A DNA stretch of 64,000 bases from Campylobacterota bacterium (GCA_003252535.1 QKDN01000054.1:140792-204791); one strand, 5' to 3'; positions 25,727 to 34,579 are shown, counted from the first letter of the stretch. A program made the numbers and translations. The notes: generated by a model from the sequence alone, not told the origin.

Positions 25727-26686
25727 TTGCAGCAGCTACCGACATTCGGCCGTTATCTGAAAAAAAAATACAAAACCAAGGTCAGCAAGATACCGCTGGC
25801 TATCAGCGGGTTCACCTGTCCCAATATCGACGGTACTGTCGCCAAAGGCGGCTGTACCTTCTGCCTCAATGATTCCTTCAGCCCCAATCTGAGCAAGAAC
25901 ACACACAAGGTCTTCCTCAATTTCCAAAGCCAGAGTAACCCTATCCTCGAAAAACAGCTAGGCGAAGTGGAAACACAGATAGTCACCACTCGCGAAAAGA
26001 TGCGCTGTGAATGGGGGAGCGACAAGTTCCTCGCGTACTTTCAGGCATTTACCAACACCTATGCCCCCTTCGATACTCTCAAAGCACTCTATGAGAAGGC
26101 ACTTGCTTCCGACGATGTGATAGGCCTGAGCATCGGTACAAGGAGCGACTGTGTCAATGACGAGATTCTCGACTATCTTGCGGAGCTGAGCAAAACGAAA
26201 GAGATATGGATCGAGTTCGGAGTCCAGTCGATCTATGACGAGACGCTCCGCAAAATCAACCGCGGTCATGACGCGCTCAATGTCGAGCGTGCCATCAAAG
26301 ATGCCAAGGCGAAAGGGCTCAACGTCTGCGCCCACCTGATCTTCGGCCTCCCTGGAGAGACGCAGGAGATGATGCTCGACTCCGCCAGTGCGGTCTACAG
26401 CTGGGGTGTCGACTCTGTCAAGTACCACCCTCTCTATGTGGTCAGGAACACGCTCCTCGCCAACGACTACAAGGCTGGCAATTTCGAACCGATCTCCAAA
26501 GAGTTCTATGTCGACACGCTCATCAAGGCTCTCAGGATGAAACCAGAACACATTACTATCCAGCGTGTCACGGCGGGCATCGATGACGAGACCCTGCTGG
26601 CTCCCGCATGGTGCGGCGAGTCGAAGAACGAGATGCTCCGGTTTATCAACGGGGAGCTTCAGAAATCCGGTTTTGCCCCTATCTGA
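25727..26686 (+). CDS. Radical SAM protein of the TIGR01212/YhcC type
   Basis: About 319 residues, cytoplasmic. Cluster cysteines are in FTCPNIDGTVAKGGCTFC, the long-first-spacing CX11CX2C of this subfamily. ECGxQS-type region reads IEFGVQSIYDETL, and later VCAHLIFGLPGETQEM and VKYHPLYVV. Substrate unknown. The start is uncertain: TTG at 25727 has GAGGG nine bases ahead; another TTG lies at 25721 and an ATG at 25682 inside purF. Residues from FGRYLKKKYK onward match the usual N-terminus, so a short leader is expected. Confidence 0.88.
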   Translation: MQQLPTFGRYLKKKYKTKVSKIPLAISGFTCPNIDGTVAKGGCTFCLNDSFSPNLSKNTHKVFLNFQSQSNPILEKQLGEVETQIVTTREKMRCEWGSDKFLAYFQAFTNTYAPFDTLKALYEKALASDDVIGLSIGTRSDCVNDEILDYLAELSKTKEIWIEFGVQSIYDETLRKINRGHDALNVERAIKDAKAKGLNVCAHLIFGLPGETQEMMLDSASAVYSWGVDSVKYHPLYVVRNTLLANDYKAGNFEPISKEFYVDTLIKALRMKPEHITIQRVTAGIDDETLLAPAWCGESKNEMLRFINGELQKSGFAPI

Positions 26687-26706
26687 TCTCCGGCAGGTGA
26701 TGTCGG

Positions 26707-27309
26707 CTACAGCAGTCCGAATGTCCTGAGGAGGCTTCTTGTCCCTCCGGCAGCTATGGTCTGTTCTGCCCTGAATGTCAGATCGGATATATCTTTGAGC
26801 AGGATATCGAGAAGGTCATCGTAGCTGTGATCGGGATAGTCGCTCTGGATGGCGATCTTGTTGTAGTCGGTGTCGGTTATCCCCTTTTTGCTCCAGTCTT
26901 TGAGCGAGTCATGGGAGATAGCGTAGATAAAGTTGTGCAGTCTGTTGTCGCTTTCCCTGGCCTCAAGAACGACCCCTCTGACATTTGCAGCATTCAGCTC
27001 TTCTATCATTGTATCGTCTATGTCATCGGCATGGATCACGGCAGGCATATCACCGATGAGTCCTATCTCGTCGGTACCCGATACGCGCAGGGCGAGCGCA
27101 TTGTCATCGCCAAGCTCCCTGAAGGCAACAGGGAGAGTATAGCGGAATCTTCTGGATGCAGCACATATCTCACGGGCTCGCATCAGTTCATCCTCGTTCA
27201 CGGGATTGATGACGAAGTACTCTACCCTCGTATCCTCGATCAGCTCCTCCAGCTCTTCAAGAAATACCTCGTCTATCCCCTCGAGCCTGATATTCATATC
27301 AAAGATCAT
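26707..27309 (-). CDS. Uncharacterised protein, possibly a degenerate TatD-like hydrolase
   Basis: 200 residues, acidic, no signal or membrane segment. The alternating strand/helix pattern and C-terminal region (IAIQSDYPDHSYDDLL ... TFRAEQTIAAGGTRS, ending in LRTFGLL) recall the end of TatD-type TIM-barrel nucleases. The metal-binding His residues expected near the N-terminus are absent, so any such link is weak and enzymatic activity is doubtful. The ATG has AAAGGAAAAG upstream. It lies 74 bases from the next gene on the same strand. Confidence 0.6.
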   Translation of the reverse strand: MIFDMNIRLEGIDEVFLEELEELIEDTRVEYFVINPVNEDELMRAREICAASRRFRYTLPVAFRELGDDNALALRVSGTDEIGLIGDMPAVIHADDIDDTMIEELNAANVRGVVLEARESDNRLHNFIYAISHDSLKDWSKKGITDTDYNKIAIQSDYPDHSYDDLLDILLKDISDLTFRAEQTIAAGGTRSLLRTFGLL

Positions 27310-27382
27310 TCTTTTCCTTTATTTGTTTTTATTATACATATAGAGTCGAAGATGCATAAAACATTCCTGAACGGTGATGGAT

Positions 27383-27988
27383 CTACCGGAGTTGTCTGAG
27401 GATCGCTTCGATCTGTCGACGATGGACGATCTGGTGCACCATCCCCAGTACCGACCACTGTTTGGGGTTGAACTCGCCGAACCACGGATGGGCGGAGGTA
27501 TTGTCGATATGGATATCACCGATATCATTCTCCATTTGTACCCGGTACGATGCCAGGAACTCTGCGAAGTCCCCGAGTATATGTTCATCGATCTCCTTGT
27601 AGGGTTTGACATCCGTTATCTGCACGTTCCGGCCGAGTTTTTCTCCTCGGCTCAAGAGAGGGATGCGTGTCATCAGTGCCGTGCCGACGCTCAGAAGATG
27701 CTCTGTGACCATAGCGACGGAGTAGTACCTGGAGTTGTCCTCGAGACCGAAAAGCGGCGGTATGAGAACCCTTCTGAAGAGCTGTTCATGGGTGAGACCG
27801 ACAGTGAGGTCGAGTATCTTCTGCCCCTCTTTATCATATATTTCCCACGCTTTGTCCCATGACAGGAGACGGTTGAGCAGCGGGAAGAGGAGATAGGTCG
27901 CCATCGTCCTTTTGACGACAGATATCCCGCCACCTGCTTTCCCCAGCTCCTTGACGAACTGCTGTGAATCGTGTTGCATATATTTCAT
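27383..27988 (-). CDS. DinB-like four-helix protein
   Basis: A 201-residue soluble protein with the layout of the DinB/YfiT-like superfamily. Candidate metal-binding histidines are in MVTEHLLS (mid-protein), and in LGMVHQIVHRRQIEAIL near the end; AHPWFGEFNPKQWSVLG precedes the last helix. The superfamily contains thiol transferases and DNA-damage-induced proteins of unknown role. A TCAGGAGTACC-like ribosome site lies before the start. It may be cotranscribed with the downstream gene. Confidence 0.72.
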   Translation of the reverse strand: MKYMQHDSQQFVKELGKAGGGISVVKRTMATYLLFPLLNRLLSWDKAWEIYDKEGQKILDLTVGLTHEQLFRRVLIPPLFGLEDNSRYYSVAMVTEHLLSVGTALMTRIPLLSRGEKLGRNVQITDVKPYKEIDEHILGDFAEFLASYRVQMENDIGDIHIDNTSAHPWFGEFNPKQWSVLGMVHQIVHRRQIEAILRQLR

Positions 27989-28057
27989 GGGTACTCCTGT
28001 GATCTGATATAACGGCAGTTTATTGGTTTTTCTGTAAAATGTGTATAAGAAAAAAGA

Positions 28058-28909
28058 CTATTGATATCGGTTTTTTATTCTATATTCCTTTGGAGTAGTT
28101 TTACGATATTTCTTGAACTGGACTATGAACCATGACGCGGTGGCATAGCCGCATTCCGTGGCTATCTCGGTGATGGTTTTTGACGTCGTGAGGAGGAGGA
28201 ACTCGGCCTTTTTGATCCGTTCGGTATCGAGCCATCGTTTGGGAGATACATGGAAACACTGATGGAACTGATTTTGAAAGACTGATGGCGACAGCTGCAA
28301 AAGACGGTGCATATCGGAGACATTTTCTATGATATCGATATTCTCTTCGAGGATATAGCGCAGCCTGTTTGCTGAAGTACCGAGGATATGAGCGAAGAAT
28401 TGTGAGAGTTGCTGTGGTGTATACCGGTAGAACTCCAGGAAGAGGAGTTCGATCTTGAGCTTCAGGATATCGTTTCGCAGCGGTAATGAACCCCTGTGGT
28501 CCTCAGCGATGGAGCTGATAAGCTGTTCTATATCCGACCTTCCGTCATAGTCGATCAGGGTGATCTTCGCAGCAGGTGCTGCGGTGGGAATGGCGTATCT
28601 TTTGACGAGATCGAGGATGAACCCGTCATCGTAGAAGATCGTGAGTGAGTCGTAATCTTTGGAGTTCTGGTTGGTGAAGTAGTTCCCCTGTGCGAAAAAG
28701 ACGGCATAATTCTTCCCGACCTTTTGTCGTTCACCATCGTATTCTACTTCTTTGAATCCATCTCTGACGATGGTGAGCCCATGCATGGTGTTGCGTACGA
28801 GAACCCTGTCGCGGCGGCTGTTCATACTTTCGATGTAGAGCTTCGTATCGAGTTGCAGGAGCGAAGGTTCTTTGGTCTCTATCTGGTAGTTGGGGATCGT
28901 TACGGTCAT
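28058..28909 (-). CDS. AraC-family transcriptional regulator
   Basis: 283 residues: an N-terminal cupin-like sensor part (about 1-150) and a C-terminal pair of helix-turn-helix motifs (about 185-283). The second recognition region, KTITEIATECGYATASWF followed by FKKYRKTTPKEYR, matches the AraC signature. The inducer is unknown. The ATG at 28909 is preceded by TATAAT and six bases, which suggests a leaderless message; an ATG nine codons upstream lies before that box and has no ribosome site. No obvious target operon is adjacent except the OMP/lipoprotein pair upstream on the same strand. Confidence 0.88.
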   Translation of the reverse strand: MTVTIPNYQIETKEPSLLQLDTKLYIESMNSRRDRVLVRNTMHGLTIVRDGFKEVEYDGERQKVGKNYAVFFAQGNYFTNQNSKDYDSLTIFYDDGFILDLVKRYAIPTAAPAAKITLIDYDGRSDIEQLISSIAEDHRGSLPLRNDILKLKIELLFLEFYRYTPQQLSQFFAHILGTSANRLRYILEENIDIIENVSDMHRLLQLSPSVFQNQFHQCFHVSPKRWLDTERIKKAEFLLLTTSKTITEIATECGYATASWFIVQFKKYRKTTPKEYRIKNRYQ

Positions 28910-28915
28910 GGAGGA

Positions 28916-28921
28916 ATTATA
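28916..28921 (-). promoter_or_regulatory. -10 box placed for a leaderless araC-type transcript
   Basis: TATAAT on the minus strand ends exactly six bases before the ATG, where transcription itself should start. Confidence 0.45.
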
Positions 28922-29001
28922 GCAGCTTTTTTTCATCGCTATAGATTAAAAGCAGTTTCGGTAACTCCCCGTCCCGCAAAGGGTGTGGAGAATGACATTG
29001 C

Positions 29002-30990
29002 CTACGGAGCAGCAGGGGAGACGTAGATATCAAGATCGTTCGTTGTGGTCGTATATCCGTCGGTGACCGATACGGTCACTTCATAAACGTTGTTGGTATC
29101 ACTGTCAGCCGGTGTGGCATAGACAGGGGCAGCGAGGAAGCTAAGATCACCCGTAGCTGTGTCGATAGTGAAAAGTGCCGCATCGGCACCGCCTGAGATA
29201 GAATAGGTGAGGGTATGGCCATCGGCATCGGTGGCAGAGATGGTACCGACAGTTGTATTGCCCTCCACTACAGTAAGGACTTTGAATTGTTCATACCATG
29301 CGATTTTACTGTCATACTCCGATGCGGAGAGGAGGTCAATATCCCCATCGCTGTCGAGGTCGATGGAAAAAGCCGATGTGGCGCCAAACGCGCTTGTCGT
29401 GACAATATGTGTCGTGAAGTTTCCTGAACCGTCATTTTCGTACCATGCTATCTTGTTATCATCTTGGGATGCCGAGTAGACATCGTTGTCCCCGTCCCCG
29501 TCGATATCTATAGCGCTGACCCAGACTGCCCAGACTGCGGTATTGGAGATGACATGCTCCGTAAACCCTCCTGAACCGTCGTTCTGATACCATGCGATCG
29601 TGTTGTCATTGGCGGATGCTGTGAGGACATCGTTGTCATTATCCCCATCGAGGTCTATTGCATAGACAGAGAATGTTCCATTACTAGGTATACTGGTTAC
29701 AGGAAGATAGAAAGCCGTGAAGTTCTGAGCACCGTCATTTTGGTACCATGTCGTCTTGTCATCAATGGATGAGACCGAGATGGGGTCGAGAGAGCCGTCA
29801 CCGTCGATATCGATGGCAAATACCGATCTGGCACCGTCAGCCGTCGTAGAGATATTGTGCTCGGTGAAATTTTGCGATCCGTCATTCTCGTACCATGCGA
29901 TACGGTCATCTGCCCTGGATGCTGTCAGGAGATCGTTATCCCCATCCTGGTCGAGGTCAACGGGGTAGATACCATATGCATTAGGAGCTGCATTGGTGAT
30001 ATTGTGTTCGGTGAAGTTCTGCAAGCCGTCATTTTCGTACCATGAGACGGTTGCGTAGTCGTGTGCTGCTGCAAGGATATCTATATCGCCATCACCGTCA
30101 AAATCCAGCGATGTGAGCGATGTGGTCGAATTCATATTGGTAGTGATATTACGCTCGGTAAAGTTCTGTGAACCGTCGTTCTCATACCAATGGATATCTT
30201 TGGTGAACCAGGATGAGGCCAGAATATCAAAGTCTCCATCCTGGTCCAGGTCTATCGAAAATACTCTGAATGCATCGTAAAGTGTGGCGACGGTATGGGT
30301 GTCGAAATATATCTCTTTTGAGAGCGCACCAAACACCGGGGCGCTGTTGACCACATTGACCGTCCTTGTGACCGTCGCAGCGGCATTGCCCGCGCTGTCG
30401 CTGACATCGTAAGTGACGGTGTAGGTACCGGGCAGTGAAGTATTGATATCGCCTGTACTGATGATAGCGGCAGTGATGTCGCCGTCGATGTTGTCGCTGG
30501 CTGTCGCCCCTGCGTCTGTGTAGGCAGCGCCTGCTGTGACAGAGACATTGCTTTCACCAATGAGGGTAATGACAGGCAGAGTAGTATCGACCACGATGAC
30601 CGTCCTTGTCACCGTCGCAGCAGCATTGCCTGCACTGTCGCTGACATTGTAGGTGACGGTGTAGGTACCGGGAATAGAGGTATTGACATTGCTTGCTGTC
30701 TTGATGGATGCCGTGATATCACCGTCGATGTTGTCGCTGGCTGTCGCCCCGGCATCACTGTAGGCCGTACCTGCCTCGATGGTCACCGTACCCTCTCCGA
30801 GCAGCGTGATAACGGGTGGTGTCGTATCGGGGACCGGTGTCGGAGTTGGTGTTGGTGTTGGTGTTGGTGCCGGAGATGGAACCGAAGCGAAACCATGTTC
30901 GAGGGTGTCTCCGGGGGTGCCGTCACAGCCGTTGAGGCCCAACAGCAGGGTCGCTGCCAGTACCAGTGTCGTACTCTTGATAGTTTTCAT
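29002..30990 (-). CDS. Large lipoprotein with Ig-like repeats, FG-GAP/VCBS propeller and cadherin-like end
   Basis: 662 residues. Lipobox GLNGC (Cys22) followed by Asp, a Pro/Thr repeat linker (about 38-54), and two near-identical Ig-like (DUF5011/HYR) repeats of 80 residues (about 58-215). Then come seven FG-GAP/VCBS repeats, each with a calcium-type DxDGDxD loop and a WYxNDG core (about 220-565). A cadherin-like domain closes the protein (about 570-655). It is probably a cell-surface calcium-binding adhesin or lectin. It lies ten bases after the outer-membrane barrel gene, as a two-gene operon. Confidence 0.85.
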   Translation of the reverse strand: MKTIKSTTLVLAATLLLGLNGCDGTPGDTLEHGFASVPSPAPTPTPTPTPTPVPDTTPPVITLLGEGTVTIEAGTAYSDAGATASDNIDGDITASIKTASNVNTSIPGTYTVTYNVSDSAGNAAATVTRTVIVVDTTLPVITLIGESNVSVTAGAAYTDAGATASDNIDGDITAAIISTGDINTSLPGTYTVTYDVSDSAGNAAATVTRTVNVVNSAPVFGALSKEIYFDTHTVATLYDAFRVFSIDLDQDGDFDILASSWFTKDIHWYENDGSQNFTERNITTNMNSTTSLTSLDFDGDGDIDILAAAHDYATVSWYENDGLQNFTEHNITNAAPNAYGIYPVDLDQDGDNDLLTASRADDRIAWYENDGSQNFTEHNISTTADGARSVFAIDIDGDGSLDPISVSSIDDKTTWYQNDGAQNFTAFYLPVTSIPSNGTFSVYAIDLDGDNDNDVLTASANDNTIAWYQNDGSGGFTEHVISNTAVWAVWVSAIDIDGDGDNDVYSASQDDNKIAWYENDGSGNFTTHIVTTSAFGATSAFSIDLDSDGDIDLLSASEYDSKIAWYEQFKVLTVVEGNTTVGTISATDADGHTLTYSISGGADAALFTIDTATGDLSFLAAPVYATPADSDTNNVYEVTVSVTDGYTTTTNDLDIYVSPAAP
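30361..30783. repeat. Pair of 240-base direct repeats inside the propeller lipoprotein gene
   Basis: Two Ig-like modules repeat with a 240-base period; blocks such as CCGTCGATGTTGTCGCTGGC (near 30481 and 30721) are identical. This points to recent duplication or gene conversion and could allow copy-number change by recombination. Confidence 0.7.
30845..30868. repeat. Hexanucleotide repeat coding for a Pro-Thr linker
   Basis: Four exact copies of GTTGGT with degenerate copies on both sides encode Pro-Thr pairs between the lipid anchor and the first Ig-like domain. Copy changes keep the frame and would alter linker length only. Confidence 0.75.
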
Positions 30991-31000
30991 TTGCTGCTCC

Positions 31001-31603
31001 TTAGAATCTGTATGTCAGCCCGATATTGACAGCTTCCGCCGTCACATCGTCAAGCAGTGCCGTATAGTCGAATCCTGTATCATCGTAGAGAGACAGGTAC
31101 TCGGCATAGATGCTGATATGTTCGCTCACGGCATAGCTGACCCCGGCACCCCACTGGAATCCGTCCTCTGTCGCATCACCGCCGTTGAGATCGGAAAGCA
31201 TCAGCGAACCGTACCCGAGGAGTCCATAGATACCGAAGTCGCCGAAACTGTAGGTAGGTTTGAGATACACACCCCAGTTGCTCACATCCCCGTCGTAGGG
31301 GGTGGTGACACCGACAAGATCACCCTCGTCGTATGAAGTATCGAACCCCAGTGTATACCTCGCCTCAAGGGAGATATATTCGTTGTAGATATACCCCAGG
31401 CTCAGTGTCGCCGTGGATGCAGTGATCTCTTCATTGGTAAAGTCGTTGTTCACGATGAGGGAACCGCCGCTCAGTCCCACATAATACGGGGTAAGCCCCG
31501 CAGGTATAGGAGCCACCTCTGTCTCCACCGGTGCCATGTCACCGCCTGAAAATGCGAACGAAGCTGCGGCAAAAATACCAAACAGCAGTCTAGGGAGTTT
31601 CAT
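31001..31603 (-). CDS. Small outer-membrane beta-barrel protein
   Basis: A 200-residue OMP_b-brl/OmpW-like barrel: signal peptide of about 19 residues, a short Pro/Glu linker, then eight or so amphipathic strands with aromatic ends (YYVGLSGGSLIV, ISLEARYTLGF, WGVYLKPTYSF, GIYGLLGYGSLML, ISIYAEYLSLY). It ends in AEAVNIGLTYRF with the C-terminal Phe needed for barrel insertion. AAGGAT lies before the start and a minus-strand TATAAT further up. The adjoining lipoprotein may use it as a surface partner. Confidence 0.85.
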   Translation of the reverse strand: MKLPRLLFGIFAAASFAFSGGDMAPVETEVAPIPAGLTPYYVGLSGGSLIVNNDFTNEEITASTATLSLGYIYNEYISLEARYTLGFDTSYDEGDLVGVTTPYDGDVSNWGVYLKPTYSFGDFGIYGLLGYGSLMLSDLNGGDATEDGFQWGAGVSYAVSEHISIYAEYLSLYDDTGFDYTALLDDVTAEAVNIGLTYRF

Positions 31604-31639
31604 TGCCGATCCTTGTATGTTAATTGAACTTTGTGGTGA

Positions 31640-31645
31640 TTATAT
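31640..31645 (-). promoter_or_regulatory. -10 box for the barrel-lipoprotein operon
   Basis: TATAAT on the minus strand, 36 bases before the barrel gene's ATG. Confidence 0.45.
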
Positions 31646-31764
31646 AATAAACAGACATTTCAGGCACTTAAATTAGTAAAAGTGATAGTTATTTTTTAGT
31701 ATAAATAATCACTAGGCTTTTGTAGTCGAGGGACCGTAACGCTTCAGTGTAAATGACTTTTGTC

Positions 31765-31770
31765 TATAAT
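31765..31770 (+). promoter_or_regulatory. -10 box placed for a leaderless pxpA transcript
   Basis: TATAAT, then six bases, then the pxpA ATG; no ribosome site lies between. Transcription should begin at or next to the start codon. Confidence 0.5.
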
Positions 31771-31776
31771 GCCGTT

Positions 31777-32535
31777 ATGAAGAACAAGAACATCAAACTC
31801 AACTGTGACATGGGCGAGAGCTTCGGCATCTATTCGCTGGGACTGGACGAATATATCATGCCCCATATCGATATGGCCAACCTCGCCTGCGGCTACCATG
31901 CTTCTGATCCCGTGACAATGCACAAGAGCATCCGGAGCGCGCTCGAACACGGCGTGGAGATCGGCGCACATCCATCCTACCCCGACCTTGTCGGCTTCGG
32001 GCGCAGGGATATGCATTGCAGTACAGAGGAGATCGTTTCGTTCGTCCTCTACCAGCTCGGAGCCCTCGAGGCGCTCTGTCGCAGCTACGATACCCGTGTC
32101 ACCTATCTCAAACCCCACGGTGCGCTCTACAATGCGATGATGCGCGACGAGACGGTGTTCAGGGCCATAGCCAAAGCGATATCCAAGTACGACCCCGTCA
32201 TCAGGCTCATGGTCCTTTCATCCGGGAAGAACGCTCACTATGCGAAGCTGGCTGGCAAATACGGTATCTCGCTGCTCTATGAGGTCTTCGCCGACAGGCG
32301 CTACGGCAGTGACGGCTCGCTGGTGCCCAGGAGCGAGGAGAACGCGGTGATCATTGACAGTACAGAGGTGCTGCGAAGGGTCAGGCTCCTCCTGGATGAA
32401 GGGGTCATCGAGACCGTAGAGGGGAAGAGACTCCCTATCGAAGCCGATACCATCTGCGTACACGGTGACAATGCTCATGCACTGGAGCTGACAAAGCTCA
32501 TCGCGAAGCTCAGAGATGAGAGTCAGAGCCGTTAG
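31777..32535 (+). CDS. pxpA: 5-oxoprolinase subunit A (LamB/YcsF family)
   Basis: A component of the prokaryotic ATP-dependent 5-oxoprolinase, which opens 5-oxoproline to glutamate. Family motifs are LNCDMGESFG at the start, NLACGYHASDP, GAHPSYPDLVGFGRR, YLKPHGALYN, EVFADRRY and ICVHGDN. Length 252. The ATG at 31777 gives the standard N-terminus. It overlaps pxpB by 20 bases. The enzyme recycles oxoproline that forms from glutamine, glutathione or peptide turnover. Confidence 0.95.
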   Translation: MKNKNIKLNCDMGESFGIYSLGLDEYIMPHIDMANLACGYHASDPVTMHKSIRSALEHGVEIGAHPSYPDLVGFGRRDMHCSTEEIVSFVLYQLGALEALCRSYDTRVTYLKPHGALYNAMMRDETVFRAIAKAISKYDPVIRLMVLSSGKNAHYAKLAGKYGISLLYEVFADRRYGSDGSLVPRSEENAVIIDSTEVLRRVRLLLDEGVIETVEGKRLPIEADTICVHGDNAHALELTKLIAKLRDESQSR

Positions 32536-33136
32536 CGTCGATGCGCTCCTGATCAGTTTCGGGAAGGAGATAGACCCCCATATCCTCGGGATGGTGCGAA
32601 GCGCCTACAGTATACTCAAAGAGTGTGAAGAGGTACGCAATATCACACCCTCATACAGCACGATACTGGTCGAATACGACCTGCGGCGATACAGTCATGA
32701 GGATATGACCTCGCTTATCGAACGGAAACTTGCCGAGGTGCAGGTGAACTCTGCGGAGCCGCAGGGGAGACACTTCAGGATACCTGCGCGATACGACAGG
32801 GATGCGGGGTGGGACATCGAGCGTGTAGCATTATACAATGGCCTGAGCATCGAAGAGGTGATAGAGCTTCATAGCAGTATGATCTACCGGGTCTATGCGA
32901 TAGGGTTCATGGCAGGTTTCGGCTACCTGGCCAGGAACGATCCTCGTATCGCCACCCCCAGACTCGAAACCCCGCGCACAAAAGTCCCCAAAGGTTCGAT
33001 CGCGATAGCCAATGAACAGAGCGCCATCTACCCCGGCGATTCGGCAGGGGGATGGAACATCATCGCCCGCACTTCATGGGATAGCTTCGATGAGCTGCGG
33101 GTAGGCGACAGCGTAGAGTTCGTGAGGGTAGGATAA
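32516..33136 (+). CDS. pxpB: 5-oxoprolinase subunit B (KipI family)
   Basis: 206 residues of the KipI/carboxyltransferase-subunit-C family. Characteristic segments are ALLISFGKEID near the start, TPSYSTILVEYD, and the C-terminal IGFMAGFGYLARNDPRI, then PRLETPRTKVPKGSIAIA and YPGDSAGGWNIIART. It forms the oxoprolinase with PxpA and PxpC. Its start lies inside pxpA and its stop shares a base with the pxpC start, so translation is coupled. Confidence 0.94.
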   Translation: MRVRAVSVDALLISFGKEIDPHILGMVRSAYSILKECEEVRNITPSYSTILVEYDLRRYSHEDMTSLIERKLAEVQVNSAEPQGRHFRIPARYDRDAGWDIERVALYNGLSIEEVIELHSSMIYRVYAIGFMAGFGYLARNDPRIATPRLETPRTKVPKGSIAIANEQSAIYPGDSAGGWNIIARTSWDSFDELRVGDSVEFVRVG

Positions 33137-34041
33137 TGGGCTTCGAGATACTCGACGGCGGGCTCTTCGCTACGGTGCAGGACAGCGGCAGGTACGGGAT
33201 GGGAGACCGGGGGATCACCGTCTCGGGTGTGATGGACGAGTACGCCTACGAGTGGGGACAGCGGTTGCTGGGGACACCGAGCTTCAATACCCTCGAGCTG
33301 ATGGCAGGGCTCAGGCTCAGAGCCCTGGCCGATACGATGATAGCGGTCACGGGTGCAGACCTCGGGCTCCGTATCAACGGTCTCCCAGAGAGCAACTGGC
33401 AGAGCCGTTTCATACGGGAGGGGGATATCCTCCACTTCGCCAAAAGAGTGAGTGGGCAGAGAGCCTACCTCTCTGTCAAAGGGGGCTTCGATACGCCGAT
33501 GTATCACGGCAGCTACGCGACGACGATACGCGAGGGGTTCGGCAAAAAGCTGCAACGGGGCGATATCCTCCCGTTCCACCCCTCACCCCGTGAACATAGC
33601 AGAAGATTGAAAGAGGAGTTCATCCCCGACTACGACAGACCGCTGACGATCCGTGTGATGCTCGGCTATCAGGAGGAGTTTTTCGACAGAGAAGCGAAGG
33701 AGAAGTTCTTCGATACAGAGTATGAGATCACACACCAGAACGACCGGATGGGATACAGGCTCTCTGGTGAGCCGATATTCCCCATCAAAGGGGACATCAT
33801 CTCCGAAGCGATAGCCTTCGGCTCTATCCAGATACCCGCAGGCGGACAGCCGATCATCCTCCTCAAAGAGCGGCAGACCATCGGTGGTTACCCCAAGATC
33901 GGTACGGTGCTGCCGATGGACTGCTTCGCCCTCTCGCAGGCACCTATCGGATCGAAGGTACGGTTCGAGGCGGTGGAGCAGGAGGAGGCGTTTAGGCTGG
34001 CAAGGGAGTATTACGGGGAATTGCCTTTTATATTGGCGTAA
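33136..34041 (+). CDS. pxpC: 5-oxoprolinase subunit C (KipA family)
   Basis: 301 residues of the biotin-dependent carboxyltransferase-like family. Typical stretches are TVQDSGRYGMGDRGITVSG near the start, FNTLELMAGLRL, AVTGADLGLRINGLP, and toward the end RMGYRLSGEPI and SEAIAFGSIQIPAGGQPII, then RQTIGGYPKIGTV. It completes PxpABC. The operon ends here; a GNAT gene of lower G+C converges on it 11 bases later. Confidence 0.95.
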   Translation: MGFEILDGGLFATVQDSGRYGMGDRGITVSGVMDEYAYEWGQRLLGTPSFNTLELMAGLRLRALADTMIAVTGADLGLRINGLPESNWQSRFIREGDILHFAKRVSGQRAYLSVKGGFDTPMYHGSYATTIREGFGKKLQRGDILPFHPSPREHSRRLKEEFIPDYDRPLTIRVMLGYQEEFFDREAKEKFFDTEYEITHQNDRMGYRLSGEPIFPIKGDIISEAIAFGSIQIPAGGQPIILLKERQTIGGYPKIGTVLPMDCFALSQAPIGSKVRFEAVEQEEAFRLAREYYGELPFILA

Positions 34042-34051
34042 AAATTCACGT

Positions 34052-34579
34052 TCATGGTTTAACGTTTTTCAAAAAATCTAAAATTATCTCAATATTCAAA
34101 AACATCGGCAGGGGATTGTCTGCCTTTATCCCGATAAAACCAAGAGATCGGTAAAAGGAAACAGCATCTTTTTCCGCCAATAAATAGACTCCTGCACATC
34201 CTGCCAACTGAGATATTTGATAAACTTTCAAAAAGACATCTTTCAGCAGTCTCTTCCCTATTCCCTGTCCCTGCATCGATCGGTCCAGCCCAAGCATAGA
34301 GAGTTTGACCACCGGGATAACAGGCGGCAGTCCGGAAGGTTGTTTATTTGAGTCGAAATCATCTCTTGCTATCGAAAAACTATCGAGCGTATAAAAGCCG
34401 ACAAATCGTTCATTCTCATCTTTGTCCAAAAGCACATAGGCATGACTAAGGTGCTTTTTGACTCTTTTTTTGAGAGATTTTTGTACAAAAGCATTGATCA
34501 TTTCATTACCGCAGTCGAATGTTTTCATACCGATGTAGTTTTTTGAGGTATCAAACTTTTCTAATCTAAGATGAGTCAT
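34052..34579 (-). CDS. GNAT-family acetyltransferase of the TacT/AtaT toxin type
   Basis: 175 residues. The N-terminus FDCGNEMINAFVQKSLKKR and the middle FVGFYTLDSFSI match the TacT-like branch of GNAT toxins. The acetyl-CoA loop is LGLDRSMQGQGIGKRLL, and the Tyr of SFYRSLGF is the likely general acid. Such toxins acetylate the amino acid on charged tRNAs and block translation; activity here is inferred. The start is the ATG at 34579, since the upstream extension begins with TTG. Its partner antitoxin is encoded divergently 116 bases away, not upstream in the same operon as usual. The gene is visibly more AT-rich than its neighbours. Confidence 0.85.
   Translation of the reverse strand: MTHLRLEKFDTSKNYIGMKTFDCGNEMINAFVQKSLKKRVKKHLSHAYVLLDKDENERFVGFYTLDSFSIARDDFDSNKQPSGLPPVIPVVKLSMLGLDRSMQGQGIGKRLLKDVFLKVYQISQLAGCAGVYLLAEKDAVSFYRSLGFIGIKADNPLPMFLNIEIILDFLKNVKP

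Noticed and set aside
30845..30868. Phase-variation repeat
   Set aside because: The unit is six bases inside a coding frame, so copy changes cannot switch the gene off; only the linker length would vary.
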